Positions 23,531-32,603 are shown, counted from the stretch's first letter. The stretch: DNA of 64,000 nucleotides from Crossiella sp. S99.2 (GCF_023094165.1 NZ_JALMDK010000007.1:3099-67098), one strand, 5' to 3'. Notes: generated by a model not told the origin, from the sequence alone. Made by a program: numbers and translations.

Positions 23531-25690
23531 ATGCCCAGGTGTGACGGGGAGATCGTCCAGTTGCGTGCCGCCGGGGTCGGCGTGGTGGTCGACCTGCGCG
23601 GTGACCTGCCGGTGCTGCTGCACTGGGGCGCCGACCTCGGCGAGCTGACCGCGACCGGACTGGCCGCGCTGGCCGGCACCGCGACGCCCGCCGTGCTCAA
23701 CAACGCGCCGGACCTGCCGCGCACGCTCACCGTGTGGCCCACCGAGGCCGACGGCTGGTCCGGCACCCCAGGGCACCAGGGCCACCGGGCCGGCCGCCGC
23801 ACCACCCCGCGGTTACGGCTCACCGAGGCCGACCTGGACGGAACCGCGCTGGTCATGCGGCTGACCGACCAGGTCTCCGAACTCGACGTCGAGCTGCATT
23901 ACCACCTCGACGCGGCCGGTGTCCTGTCCGTGCGCAGCGTCCTTACCGACCGTTCGGTAGGGGAGCCGTACGACCTGGCCGGGGTCAGCACGCTGCTGCC
24001 GCTGCCCCGGCGGGCCGGTGAGCTGCTCGACTTCACCGGCAAGTGGTGCCGCGAGCGTTCCCCGCAGCGCACCCCGCTCAACTACGGCAGCCACGTCCGC
24101 GAGGTCCGGCGCGGCAAGCCCGGTCACGACTCGCCGCACCTGCTGCTGGCCGGGACCCCGGGCTTCGACTTCGGCACCGGCGAGGTGTGGGGCGTGCACG
24201 TGGCCTGGAGCGGCAACCAGCGCTACCTCGCCGAGCAGCTGCCCGAGGGCGCGGGGCCACACGCCGCGGTGCTCGGTGGCGGCGAGCTGCTGACCCCCGG
24301 CGAGGTCCGGCTGGCCCCCGGTGAGGTGTACGAAAGTCCAGAATGCCTGTTCACTTTTTCGAACGAAGGCCTGGACGGGATCGCGGAGCGTATCCACACC
24401 CGGCTGCGGGCCAGGGCAACACACCCGGCGAACCCGCGCCCGCTGGTGCTCAACACCTGGGAGGCCGTCTACTTCGACCACGACCTGGACCGGCTGCGCA
24501 GCCTGGCCGACGCCGCGGCCAAGGTCGGGGTCGAGCGCCTGGTGCTGGACGACGGCTGGTTCGGCAGCCGCCGCAACGACACCCGCGGCCTCGGCGACTG
24601 GGTGGTCTCCGAGGAGATGTGGCCGCAGGGCCTCGGCCCGCTGGTCGAGCACGTGCGCGGCCTCGGCCTGCAGTTCGGCCTGTGGGTGGAACCCGAGATG
24701 ATCAACCTGGACTCCGACCTGGCCCGCGCGCACCCGGACTGGCTGCTCGGCCCCAGCGTCGGCCTCGGCGCGCCCTCCCGGCACCAGTACGTGCTCAACA
24801 TCGCCCACCCCGACGCCTACGAGCACATCCTGGGCAGGCTGATCGCGCTGGTCGGGGAGTACCGGATCGACTACCTCAAGTGGGACCACAACCGGGAACT
24901 GCACGAGGCCGTGCATCGCGATCCGGCAGGCGACCGACCGGCCGGTAGGGCGCAGACCCTGGCGCTGTACCGGCTGCTGGACGAGCTGAAGGCCCGCTTC
25001 CCCGCCCTGGAGATCGAGAGCTGCGCGGGCGGCGGCGGCCGGGTCGACCTGGGCATCCTGGCCCGCACCGACCGGGTGTGGGGCTCGGACTGCAACGACC
25101 CGGTGGAACGCCAGCAGATCCAGCGCTGGACCACCCAGCTCATCCCGCCGGAGCTGATCGGCGCGCACGTCGGCGACCGGCACAGCCACACCACCGGCCG
25201 GGACACCGACGACTCCTTCCGCTTCGCCACCGCGCTGTTCGGGCACGCCGGCATCGAGGCCGACCTGACCAGGCTGTCCGCCGAACAGCTCGCCAAGTTC
25301 ACCGCCTGGGCCGGGCTGTACCGCGAGTTCCGCCCGCTGCTGCACAGCGGCCGGGTGGTCCGCGCGGACCTGGAAGGCGAGGTCACCCTGCTGCACGGCG
25401 TGGTCGGCGCGGACTCGGCGCTGTTCTGCTGGGCGCGCCTGGCCAGCTCGGTGGAAGGCCAGTCCGGGCGGGTGCGCTTCCCCGGACTCGACGCCACCGC
25501 CGAGTACCGGGTGCGGATCCGGACCGAGCTGGGCCTACCGACCGGTCGGCAGGTAGCCGCGCCGGGGTGGTTCACCGACGCCCAGCGGGACTGGGTGCGG
25601 CTGCCCGGTGCGATCCTGACCACCGCCGGTGTGCCGTTGCCGACTTTGGACCCGCAACAGGCCATGCTGATCGAATTCCGGCGGGAGTGA
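23531..25690 (+). CDS. GH36 alpha-galactosidase
   Basis: 719 residues, cytoplasmic. An N-terminal beta-supersandwich precedes the barrel. The DDGWFG motif, the nucleophile Asp in YLKWDHNRE and the acid/base Asp in GSDCNDPVERQ mark GH36. It hydrolyses terminal alpha-galactose from imported oligosaccharides. The ATG at 23531 follows AAGGGG. The gene carries three copies of the dispersed 16-bp palindrome (23944, 24932 and 25536), read in two frames as TDRSVG, DRPAG and LPTGRQV, an unusual density for one coding region. Confidence 0.9.
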   Translation: MPRCDGEIVQLRAAGVGVVVDLRGDLPVLLHWGADLGELTATGLAALAGTATPAVLNNAPDLPRTLTVWPTEADGWSGTPGHQGHRAGRRTTPRLRLTEADLDGTALVMRLTDQVSELDVELHYHLDAAGVLSVRSVLTDRSVGEPYDLAGVSTLLPLPRRAGELLDFTGKWCRERSPQRTPLNYGSHVREVRRGKPGHDSPHLLLAGTPGFDFGTGEVWGVHVAWSGNQRYLAEQLPEGAGPHAAVLGGGELLTPGEVRLAPGEVYESPECLFTFSNEGLDGIAERIHTRLRARATHPANPRPLVLNTWEAVYFDHDLDRLRSLADAAAKVGVERLVLDDGWFGSRRNDTRGLGDWVVSEEMWPQGLGPLVEHVRGLGLQFGLWVEPEMINLDSDLARAHPDWLLGPSVGLGAPSRHQYVLNIAHPDAYEHILGRLIALVGEYRIDYLKWDHNRELHEAVHRDPAGDRPAGRAQTLALYRLLDELKARFPALEIESCAGGGGRVDLGILARTDRVWGSDCNDPVERQQIQRWTTQLIPPELIGAHVGDRHSHTTGRDTDDSFRFATALFGHAGIEADLTRLSAEQLAKFTAWAGLYREFRPLLHSGRVVRADLEGEVTLLHGVVGADSALFCWARLASSVEGQSGRVRFPGLDATAEYRVRIRTELGLPTGRQVAAPGWFTDAQRDWVRLPGAILTTAGVPLPTLDPQQAMLIEFRRE
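23944..23959. repeat. TACCGACCGTTCGGTA palindrome copy
   Basis: 15 of 16 match, inside the GH36 gene, encoding part of LTDRSVGEP in a loop-like segment. Confidence 0.6.
24932..24947. repeat. GACCGACCGGCCGGTA palindrome copy
   Basis: 14 of 16 match, inside the GH36 gene, encoding part of GDRPAGRA between the nucleophile and acid/base regions. Confidence 0.55.
25536..25551. repeat. TACCGACCGGTCGGCA palindrome copy
   Basis: 15 of 16 match, near the 3' end of the GH36 gene, encoding part of LPTGRQVA. Confidence 0.6.
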
Positions 25691-25712
25691 CAACGTTCTA
25701 GGGGAGGGTGTT

Positions 25713-26387
25713 GTGTCGGACGGGGGCAGGCGGATGGCGGCCTTGCCGGGTCGCCAGGTGCTCGCGGACGGGGTGTACGAGCAGATCCGGGCGCTGATCA
25801 TGAACCACGGGATCGAGCCGGGCGAGCGGGTCAACATCGACGAGGTGGCCCGCGAACTGGACGTCTCGGGCACCCCGGTGCGCGAGGCGCTGGCCCGGCT
25901 GGAGTCGGAGGGCCTGGTCAGCAGGCTGCCACTGCGCGGCTACCGCACCACCCCGCTGCTGACCCGCAAGGAGGTCGAGGACATGTACGGCCTCCGCCTG
26001 CTGCTGGAACCGCCCAGCGCGGCCACCGCGGCGAAAGCCATGACCAAGGCTTTCGCCGCGGAGCTGGCGGCCGAGCTGGCCAGCTGCCCGAGCGCGCCCA
26101 TCGGCGACGGTTATGACGGGTACAAGCTGCTGTCCGCGCACGACACCCGGCTGCACCAGCTGATCCTGCGCGTGGCCGGCAACGCCGCGGTCGAGCAGGC
26201 GTTCAGTCGCACCCACTGCCACCTGCACTTCTTCCGGCTGTCCTACCAGCAACCGGCGGGGGAGCAGACCATCGAGGAGCACCGGCTGATCGTGGCCGCG
26301 CTGATCGAGGGCAAGGCGGTGGCCGCGCGCAAGGCGATGACCGAGCACCTGGAGATCGCCCGCGACCGGTTGCTGGCCCGGTTCTGA
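25713..26387 (+). CDS. GntR-family (FCD) transcriptional regulator
   Basis: A 224-residue regulator. An N-terminal winged helix (GVYEQIRALIM...VARELDVSGTPVREAL) is followed by an all-helical FCD ligand domain with metal/ligand residues such as the His in SAHDTRLHQ and the late EEHRLIV. GTG at 25713 is preceded by GGGGAGGG and starts 22 bp after the GH36 stop, so it belongs to the carbohydrate operon. FCD regulators usually respond to organic or sugar acids, which fits the dehydratase that heads the operon. It may bind the dyad at 13802. Confidence 0.88.
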   Translation: MSDGGRRMAALPGRQVLADGVYEQIRALIMNHGIEPGERVNIDEVARELDVSGTPVREALARLESEGLVSRLPLRGYRTTPLLTRKEVEDMYGLRLLLEPPSAATAAKAMTKAFAAELAAELASCPSAPIGDGYDGYKLLSAHDTRLHQLILRVAGNAAVEQAFSRTHCHLHFFRLSYQQPAGEQTIEEHRLIVAALIEGKAVAARKAMTEHLEIARDRLLARF

Positions 26388-26420
26388 CGGCGGGTCCGCC
26401 GCACTGTCCATAATGGGCTC

Positions 26421-27116
26421 GTGTGCGCCTACATCGTCGTGGCCGAGGACGACCCCAGGCAGGCCGAGCTGCTGACCTTCCAGCTCCGCCGGGAGGGCCA
26501 CACCGTGCAGGTGGCCGAGGACGGCCACGCCGCGTTGCGCCTGGTCCGCGCCCGGCGGCCGGACCTGCTGGTGCTGGACCTGATGCTGCCCGAGGTGGAG
26601 GGCGTCGAGGTGTGCCGGTCGCTGCGCGCGGAGTTCGACCTACCGGTGCTCATGCTCACCGCACGGTCCACAGAGGACGATCTGCTGCGCGGGTTCGCCG
26701 CCGGCGCCGACGACTACCTCACCAAGCCGTACAGCCCGCGGGAGCTGATGGCCAGGGTGCGCGCGTTGCTGTGGCGGGGCAGGCACACCGCGGCCGCGCC
26801 CGAACCGCAGTACCGGGTGGGGGAGCTGGTGGTGGATCCGGTGCGGCACGAGGTGACCATGCGCGGGCAGCGGGTGGACTGCGCGGCCGCGGAGTTCCGG
26901 TTGCTGGCCGCGCTGGCCGCCGCGCCGGGCCGGGTGTTCGAGCGGCGGCAGCTGATCGAGCAGGTGTTCGGGCACGAGTTCGTTACCGAACGGGCCATCG
27001 ATGTGCACATCATGAACCTGCGCAAGAAGATCGAGCGTTCGCCGCGCAACCCGGAGTACCTGCTCACGGTGTACGGCGTCGGGTACAAACTCGCCGAGCA
27101 GTCCGCCGATGTCTGA
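26421..27116 (+). CDS. OmpR-family response regulator
   Basis: 231 residues. Receiver domain: acidic pair in AEDD, phospho-acceptor Asp in LVLDLMLP, conserved Thr in MLTA and Lys in LTKPYSPRE. The C-terminal winged helix includes VTERAIDVHIMNLRKKIE. GTG at 26421 is the best start. Its stop overlaps the sensor kinase start by 8 bp, so the two are translated together as a two-component system. Confidence 0.9.
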   Translation: MCAYIVVAEDDPRQAELLTFQLRREGHTVQVAEDGHAALRLVRARRPDLLVLDLMLPEVEGVEVCRSLRAEFDLPVLMLTARSTEDDLLRGFAAGADDYLTKPYSPRELMARVRALLWRGRHTAAAPEPQYRVGELVVDPVRHEVTMRGQRVDCAAAEFRLLAALAAAPGRVFERRQLIEQVFGHEFVTERAIDVHIMNLRKKIERSPRNPEYLLTVYGVGYKLAEQSADV

Positions 27117-28911
27117 GTCGACCCGCTCGGTTCCGTTGCGGCACCGCATGTTCGTCCGGCTGCTGGCCGCCACCGTGCTGGTCGGCGCGTGCACGGTCGC
27201 GGTCACCGCCTGGCTGGCCGCGAACAGCACCAGCCGGGCCATCCGGGCCGAACAGGGCCAGACCCTGGCCGAGGACACCACCATCTACCAGTCCCTGCTG
27301 GGATACGCGGCCACCCACCCGCGCTGGGACGAGGTCGGCTCGCTGGTCACCGGACTGGCCAGTGGCACCGGCAGGCGGATCGCGCTGACCACCAGGGACC
27401 GCACGGTCATCGTGGACTCCGCGCCCGGCACGCCTTTGCCGGCCAAGGCGGCGTCCACAGTGGACCCGATGGAACTCAACCCGGCACTGACCAACGAGGG
27501 GGCCCTGGACGGCATCGATCCGCGCGCGGTGGGGCCGTTCCGGCTGAGCGCGGCGGAGCGGGAACGGTCCGCGAATCGGGCCCGTGAGGTGGTGGACTGC
27601 CTGCGGCGCAACGGGTCGCGGTCCACGGTGGAGGTGCTCAACAACGACCGGTCGGTGGCGGAAAACTACTACACCGACACCGAGAACCCGTGCCGCGCGG
27701 GCGAATTGCGCGTGCCCAGCGCCACTGAGAAGGCGGCGCTGGCCGAGCTGTCCGGCCGGGTGGAGAGCTGTCTGCGTGAGCGCGGGGCGCTGCCGGTGCG
27801 GCTGGAACTGGGTGAGGAAGGCGAGATCGTCGTCCCGGGGGACCGCGACGACGAGGACGAGCTGCTGACCTGCCTGGCCGAGAGTCGCAGGCACCAGCTG
27901 GTCACCTTCATCGCCCCCTCCGCGCTGCTGTTCGTGGCCGATCCGCCAGGGGTGGCCGGGCTGACCGCGGCCGGGGCCTGGCCGCTGGTGCTGGCCGGCG
28001 GCCTGGTGCTGCTGGTGATGGTCGGGGTCAGCGCCTACCTGGCCACCCGGTTGCTGCGCCCGGTGCACGCGCTGGCCGCCACCGCCGAACGCATGCGCGA
28101 CGGCGACACCTCGGCCAGGGTGGCGGTCAAGGACGCCGGTGAGATCGGGCGGCTCTCGTTGGTGTTCAACGAGTTGTCCGCGCACCTGGAACAGGCCGAG
28201 CGGCAACGCCGGGACATGATCGGCGACATCTCGCACGAGCTGCGCAGCCCGCTCACCACGCTGCGCGGCTGGCTGGAGGCCGCCGCCGACGGGCAGCGTC
28301 CGATGGAACCCGACCTGGTCAACGTGCTCCTGACGGAAACCCTGACCCTGCAACAACTCATCGACGACCTGCAGGACCTGGCCCTGGCCGAATCCGGTCA
28401 GCTCCGGCTGCACCCGCAGCGGCTGCCGGTGGCCGAGACCCTGCTCAGCGTGGCCATGGCCAACCAGGCCCAGGCCGCCGAACTGGGGCTGACGGTGGCT
28501 GTGGACGCGCCGGAAAACCTTGTCGTGCAAGCGGATCCGGTGCGACTGCGGCAGGCGGTGGCCAACCTGGTGAGCAACGCGCTACGGCACACCGCGCGCG
28601 GCGGCCAGGTCACGCTGTCCGCCCGCGCCGACGGTCCGGACGTGCTGATCACGGTGGCGGACAACGGATCCGGCATCGACCCGGAGGAACTGCCGCTGGT
28701 CTTCGACCGGTTCTGGCGGGCGGAGAAGTCCCGCAGCCGGCGCACCGGGGGCAGTGGGCTCGGCCTGGTCATCGTGCGCAGGCTGACCGAGGCCCAGGGC
28801 GGCGCGGTCACCGCGACCAGCACCCTGGGTCAGGGCTCGGCGTTCACCTTGCGGCTGCCCGCCGCGGCCAGCGGGTCAGGTACTTCTGCCGTTCCGCCAG
28901 CGACACCGTGA
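27109..28911 (+). CDS. sensor histidine kinase
   Basis: 600 residues. The first transmembrane helix is near 18-38 and the second near 285-308, enclosing an extracytoplasmic sensor of about 245 residues with four conserved-looking Cys (DCLRRNG, NPCRAG, ESCLRERG, LTCLAES), suggesting disulfides. HAMP follows, then the H box DISHELRSPLTTLRGW and the ATPase boxes NLVSNALRH, DNGSGID and GGSGLGLVIV. It partners the response regulator just upstream. The signal is unknown. The last 68 bp are antisense to the end of the membrane protein gene at 28844. Confidence 0.9.
   Translation: MSESTRSVPLRHRMFVRLLAATVLVGACTVAVTAWLAANSTSRAIRAEQGQTLAEDTTIYQSLLGYAATHPRWDEVGSLVTGLASGTGRRIALTTRDRTVIVDSAPGTPLPAKAASTVDPMELNPALTNEGALDGIDPRAVGPFRLSAAERERSANRAREVVDCLRRNGSRSTVEVLNNDRSVAENYYTDTENPCRAGELRVPSATEKAALAELSGRVESCLRERGALPVRLELGEEGEIVVPGDRDDEDELLTCLAESRRHQLVTFIAPSALLFVADPPGVAGLTAAGAWPLVLAGGLVLLVMVGVSAYLATRLLRPVHALAATAERMRDGDTSARVAVKDAGEIGRLSLVFNELSAHLEQAERQRRDMIGDISHELRSPLTTLRGWLEAAADGQRPMEPDLVNVLLTETLTLQQLIDDLQDLALAESGQLRLHPQRLPVAETLLSVAMANQAQAAELGLTVAVDAPENLVVQADPVRLRQAVANLVSNALRHTARGGQVTLSARADGPDVLITVADNGSGIDPEELPLVFDRFWRAEKSRSRRTGGSGLGLVIVRRLTEAQGGAVTATSTLGQGSAFTLRLPAAASGSGTSAVPPATP
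27453..27465. repeat. GTCCACAGTGGAC palindrome copy
   Basis: Perfect copy inside the sensor kinase gene, encoding Ser-Thr-Val-Asp; a one-mismatch form lies in the response regulator gene near 26667. Confidence 0.6.
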
Positions 28912-29968
28912 TCTGGCCCAGCAGCGGGTGGAAGAACGCGTCCCGGTACTTGCCGTCGGTGAACACCGCGGTGGCGAAGTAGAGCGCGGAGAACACCGCC
29001 AGGAACATCGAGGCCTGCACCAGTTCCTGGGACACCGGCAGCAGCACGTTGAACAGTTTGCCGGTGCTCGGATCCTTGGTGATCCACATCTTGATCACCT
29101 CCGGCCGGATCGACATCGACCCCAGCAGCAGGAAGAAACCGAACACCAGCAACCCGAACACCGCCGCCTGCAACGCCTGGGCCAGCGCGAGCACCGCGAC
29201 CAGGTTCGCGTTCTCCCTGCGCCGCAACGGAATCCGTTCCGGACCGGTTTCCTTGGCCAGATCCCGCAGTTCGTCCTGGGCCACCGCGAACAGGAACAGC
29301 AAGCCCACCGTGGCGAACAGGCTCAGCACGCCCCACAGCATCGGCCGCGGCAGGTGCGAGGTGATCTGCCAGACCTCGGCGTTGTAGAAGAAGAACGTGA
29401 CGAACAACAGCAGCAGCGGCAACGCCCTGGTGGCCAGCAAACCCAGTACCCGCAACTGCCGCACCGCCACCCGCAGCGCCCACACGAACACCGCGCCCGC
29501 CCCGGCCGCGGCCAGCGCGATGATCGCCAGGTCCCAGATCAGCCCGTGCAGCGCGTAGGACCAGTGCCAGTCGGCGACCCCGGCCAGGTGGTCGACCACC
29601 GGCACGCCGATGACCTCGCCGAGGCACAGGGCGAGCACCGCGACGGTGGACAGCGCGCTGGCGTCGCGGTCCTGGGACCAGCGCAGCACCTGCCAGGCGG
29701 CCACCGCGGGCACCAGGTAGACCAGCGCGAAGTTGGCGAAGTAGAGCAGCAGGTACAGCGGATCGTCCAGGAAGGCGTCGAACTGCTCGTCGCTGTCGGG
29801 CACCAGCAACTCGAACTCGGTGGTCATCAGGTCGTAGAGCAGCAACGCCGTCAACGCGGGCGCGGCGCGCAACAGGGTCTCGCCGAAGGTGTTGCGCCCG
29901 TGCACCAGCCACGGCAACCCTTGTGCCCGGAACCATCGTTCCGACTGCCGCCGCTGTTGATCCGACAT
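28844..29968 (-). CDS. polytopic membrane protein of unknown function
   Basis: 374 residues with roughly seven to eight hydrophobic segments and charged loops (PDSDEQFDAFLDDP, DELRDLAKETGPERIPLRR). I do not recognise a family. The ATG at 29968 has GGAG about 8 bp upstream. It converges on the sensor kinase gene, and their coding regions overlap tail to tail by 68 bp, so each transcript would be antisense to the other. A link to that two-component system is possible but unsupported. Confidence 0.7.
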   Translation of the reverse strand: MSDQQRRQSERWFRAQGLPWLVHGRNTFGETLLRAAPALTALLLYDLMTTEFELLVPDSDEQFDAFLDDPLYLLLYFANFALVYLVPAVAAWQVLRWSQDRDASALSTVAVLALCLGEVIGVPVVDHLAGVADWHWSYALHGLIWDLAIIALAAAGAGAVFVWALRVAVRQLRVLGLLATRALPLLLLFVTFFFYNAEVWQITSHLPRPMLWGVLSLFATVGLLFLFAVAQDELRDLAKETGPERIPLRRRENANLVAVLALAQALQAAVFGLLVFGFFLLLGSMSIRPEVIKMWITKDPSTGKLFNVLLPVSQELVQASMFLAVFSALYFATAVFTDGKYRDAFFHPLLGQITVSLAERQKYLTRWPRRAAAR

Positions 29969-30112
29969 CGACCGCGCTCCGTTCTCTTGATCTCCGGCTC
30001 ATCGTGAGTCAACTGATCGGAACCCGCAGAACTTGTTCGACTCCTGTGCGGAACTCGTGACAGATCCCCGCACAACCTGGCTGGCAGCCCGCGACCTGCA
30101 CAGACTGGGTTT

Positions 30113-31057
30113 GTGAACACCAGCACCATCGAATACGCCGTCGCCGCCTGGAGCCGCTACACCGTCGAGTCCAGCACCGATCCGGCGCTGCCCGCCGCCC
30201 TGCACGCCGAATTGCGCCGCACCGCGGGCCTGGAACCGCTCGAAGCCGAGCCGATCCACGGCCTGCTGGCCACCCTGGTCGCCAAGGACGAGGACGAGGT
30301 GGTGGGCTGGGCCGTGCTCGTGGACGAGGCGCCGGCGGCCACCGTGCACTGGACCCTGGCCGAACGCGAGGCCGACCAGCTCGCCAACGGTTTCCCGCTC
30401 TTCCTCGGCCTCACCGACCAGGAACTGGCCCTGCTGGCCACCCTGGTCGACGCCGCCGCGAACCTGGCCAGGGACCGCGACCGCACCGCCCTGCTGTGGT
30501 CCAGCACCGACGACGAGATCGACTACCAGCTGGCCCAGGCCCTGGGCGCCGCCGAACACCGCGAACTGTCCCGCCGCTGGCTCATCCCCAGCCTCCAGTT
30601 CTGGCAGCCCCCGGCCGACATCCCCACGGCCCGCACCCGCTGCACCACCGTCGCCCCCACCGGCGACGAACTCCACCGCTACGCCGAACTGCACACCGCC
30701 AGCACCACCCACCCGCACACCCCGGAGGACATCCGCCTGGACCTGACCGCCCTGGACCCCGACCTGCGCGCCGACCTGCGCACCGGCACCGGCGAGGTGC
30801 TGGCCCAGCTCAACGTGGTCTGCGACGGCGTCAAAGCGGTGATCGCCCGGGTACACCACCACGGCGCCTTCCCCCTGGAACTGGCCGCACTGATCAGCCA
30901 CGCGGTCCGGGAGTTGCGGCAGGCACACCCGGAAGTCCTCCTGGTGGAGCTGACCGAAACCCGCGACCGCGTGCTGTGGCAGGCACTGGTCGCCCTCGGC
31001 CTGCGCGTCTCCGCCCGCCGAGTCGCCTACCGCCTCCCCCTCCGCGCCTTCCCCTGA
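30113..31057 (+). CDS. GNAT-like acetyltransferase-fold protein
   Basis: 314 residues. The size and two-part layout, with EDEVVGWAVLVDEAPAATVH in the first half and HPEVLLVELTETRDRVLW followed by LGLRVSARRVAYRL at the end, resemble actinobacterial double-GNAT proteins, although a clear acetyl-CoA loop is not obvious in either half. GTG at 30113 is used; no strong ribosome binding site precedes it. It is divergent from the membrane protein gene and convergent with the TPR gene across a long inverted repeat. The substrate is unknown. Confidence 0.6.
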   Translation: MNTSTIEYAVAAWSRYTVESSTDPALPAALHAELRRTAGLEPLEAEPIHGLLATLVAKDEDEVVGWAVLVDEAPAATVHWTLAEREADQLANGFPLFLGLTDQELALLATLVDAAANLARDRDRTALLWSSTDDEIDYQLAQALGAAEHRELSRRWLIPSLQFWQPPADIPTARTRCTTVAPTGDELHRYAELHTASTTHPHTPEDIRLDLTALDPDLRADLRTGTGEVLAQLNVVCDGVKAVIARVHHHGAFPLELAALISHAVRELRQAHPEVLLVELTETRDRVLWQALVALGLRVSARRVAYRLPLRAFP

Positions 31058-31066
31058 CCCCCAGCC

Positions 31067-31226
31067 CGCGTGTTGGCCGTTGTCGTACGCCACGTTGGCT
31101 GAACTCGTACGCCACGTTGGCCGTTCCGGACCGTCGCCCGCCGAGTTGGCCCAACTCGTACGCCCATTAGGCCCAACTCGCCGTACCACTTTGGCCAACT
31201 CGGCGTACGACAGCGGCCAACACGCG
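31067..31226. repeat. long inverted repeat with internal copies between convergent genes
   Basis: The outer arms 31067-31091 and 31202-31226 are complementary over 25 bases with a single G-U-type difference. Inside, GTACGCCACGTTGGC-like units repeat at about 31085 and 31108, and GAGTTGG/CCAACTC (31143-31157) forms an inner hairpin. It sits exactly between the convergent genes ending at 31057 and 31244, so a bidirectional terminator is likely. Its modular build looks like a dispersed intergenic repeat family. Confidence 0.8.
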
Positions 31227-31243
31227 CGCGCACTCGCGCGGGG

Positions 31244-31723
31244 TCAGAGGTGGCGGGCGTAGGTGCTGAGGGCTCGTTGGTAGCAGGGGATGTGGGGGGA
31301 CAGGGTTTCCATCGCGACCGCGAGGGCTTCGCGGTCGCGACCGCAGTCGGCCAGGGCGAGGGCCAGGAAGGCGCGGACCGCGTCGTCCAGGTCGTCGGAG
31401 GTGCGTTCGCGTTCGGCGGTGAGCAGCCGGACGCTCTCCTCCGCCTCGCCCAGGGTGCGCAGCGAGCTGGCCAGCTGGATCACCGCCCGCCGCCGCCGAT
31501 GCTCGTCCAGACCGCGTTCCAGCGCCTCGCGGTACAGCGGAACAGCCCGATCACTGTGCCCGGAGGCATCCCAGGAACACGCGCGTTCGAACGCGGCCAC
31601 CGGGCTGCACGGTGGGAGTTCGGCGGCCAGGTCCTCGACCCGCACCACCAGCTCGTGTCCGTCCACTGTGTACCGCTGGGCCCAGGTCGCGGCGAGGCGG
31701 CCCTCCCATTCCGGGTCGGTCAT
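31244..31723 (-). CDS. small tetratricopeptide-repeat protein
   Basis: 159 residues made of helical pairs, e.g. ASGHSDRAVPLYREALERGL, then ASSLRTLGEAEESVRLL and CGRDREALAVAMETL, typical of TPR scaffolds. The ATG at 31723 overlaps the methyltransferase stop by 4 bp (ATGA), so the two are co-translated. Its partner may be that methyltransferase; no catalytic motif is seen. Confidence 0.78.
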   Translation of the reverse strand: MTDPEWEGRLAATWAQRYTVDGHELVVRVEDLAAELPPCSPVAAFERACSWDASGHSDRAVPLYREALERGLDEHRRRRAVIQLASSLRTLGEAEESVRLLTAERERTSDDLDDAVRAFLALALADCGRDREALAVAMETLSPHIPCYQRALSTYARHL

Positions 31724-32547
31724 GACGGGCTCCCGAAGTGGTAGGTCAGGCCGCGGCCGAGTCGTTTGAACGGGGAGGCGAACAGCGCCCGCAACACCTG
31801 GCGCTGGAACCACGGGTAGTGCGCGCGCCGCTCCGCCGGACCGGGGAACCACCACTCCTGGTCGAACACCAGGCCGGGCACCTCCCGCACCAGGTCCCCG
31901 GGAGCGTCGATGGCCCACTCCAGCCGGGAACCCGAGGCCTTGACCACGCCGGTGCGCTGCTGCACCCAGATCCCGGCCGAGCTGTAGCCGTCGAAGATCA
32001 GCGTGCCCGCGGGGAAGTGCTCGACGATGCGCCGGAAGGTGGCCAGACCCTCGGCGGTGCGCAGGTACAGCGTCACGCCCTCGGCGATCACCAGCACCGG
32101 GCGGTCACCGGGGATGTCGGCCAGCAGACCCGGGTCGGTGACCGAGGAGCCGATCATCCGCAGGCCGGGCCGCTCCGGGTAGAGGCGGCGGCGCAGCGCG
32201 ATGACCTCGGGGTAGTCGATGTCGTACCAGGCCACCGTGGGCGGCGGGGCCAGGCGGTAGACCCGGGTGTCCAGGCCGCAGCCCAGGTGCAGCACGGTCA
32301 GTTCGGCGTGCCGGTCCAGCACGGCCTGGGCGCGGCGGTCGAACTCCTTGGAGCGCACCACCGCGGAGATCCCGTCGCGTGCGCGCAGGCCGGTGTGCGC
32401 GAAGTCGTACTCGATCCGGTCCACCGCCCGCGCCGCGGTCTCGTCGTGCAGCACCGAATCGGGCGCGCGGGAGTCCACCGCCTTGCTGTAGAGGGTGGCC
32501 AGCATGGTCGCCGGAGCACCGGTGAGGTCGACCTTCTCGCGGTCCAT
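31720..32547 (-). CDS. LCM/PPM1-family class I SAM-dependent methyltransferase
   Basis: 275 residues. The SAM-binding motif I reads LHLGCGLDTRVYRL, followed by WYDIDYPEV and VIAEGVTLYL, the pattern of leucine carboxyl methyltransferase-like enzymes often found beside actinomycete secondary-metabolism genes. It probably O-methylates a carboxylate or hydroxyl group. It is upstream of and overlaps the TPR gene. The start at ATG 32547 is 56 bp from the divergent YchJ-like gene. The substrate is unknown. Confidence 0.83.
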   Translation of the reverse strand: MDREKVDLTGAPATMLATLYSKAVDSRAPDSVLHDETAARAVDRIEYDFAHTGLRARDGISAVVRSKEFDRRAQAVLDRHAELTVLHLGCGLDTRVYRLAPPPTVAWYDIDYPEVIALRRRLYPERPGLRMIGSSVTDPGLLADIPGDRPVLVIAEGVTLYLRTAEGLATFRRIVEHFPAGTLIFDGYSSAGIWVQQRTGVVKASGSRLEWAIDAPGDLVREVPGLVFDQEWWFPGPAERRAHYPWFQRQVLRALFASPFKRLGRGLTYHFGSPS

Positions 32548-32603
32548 GCGGTCAGTATCGGCCCGGTTGCCGTCGCCGGGCCACCGCTGCGGACAATGGC
32601 GGC

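Noticed and set aside
27064..28530. Long minus-strand open frame opposite the sensor kinase
   Set aside because: Complement of a GC-rich gene; composition dominated by Gly, Gln, Arg and His with no domain pattern.
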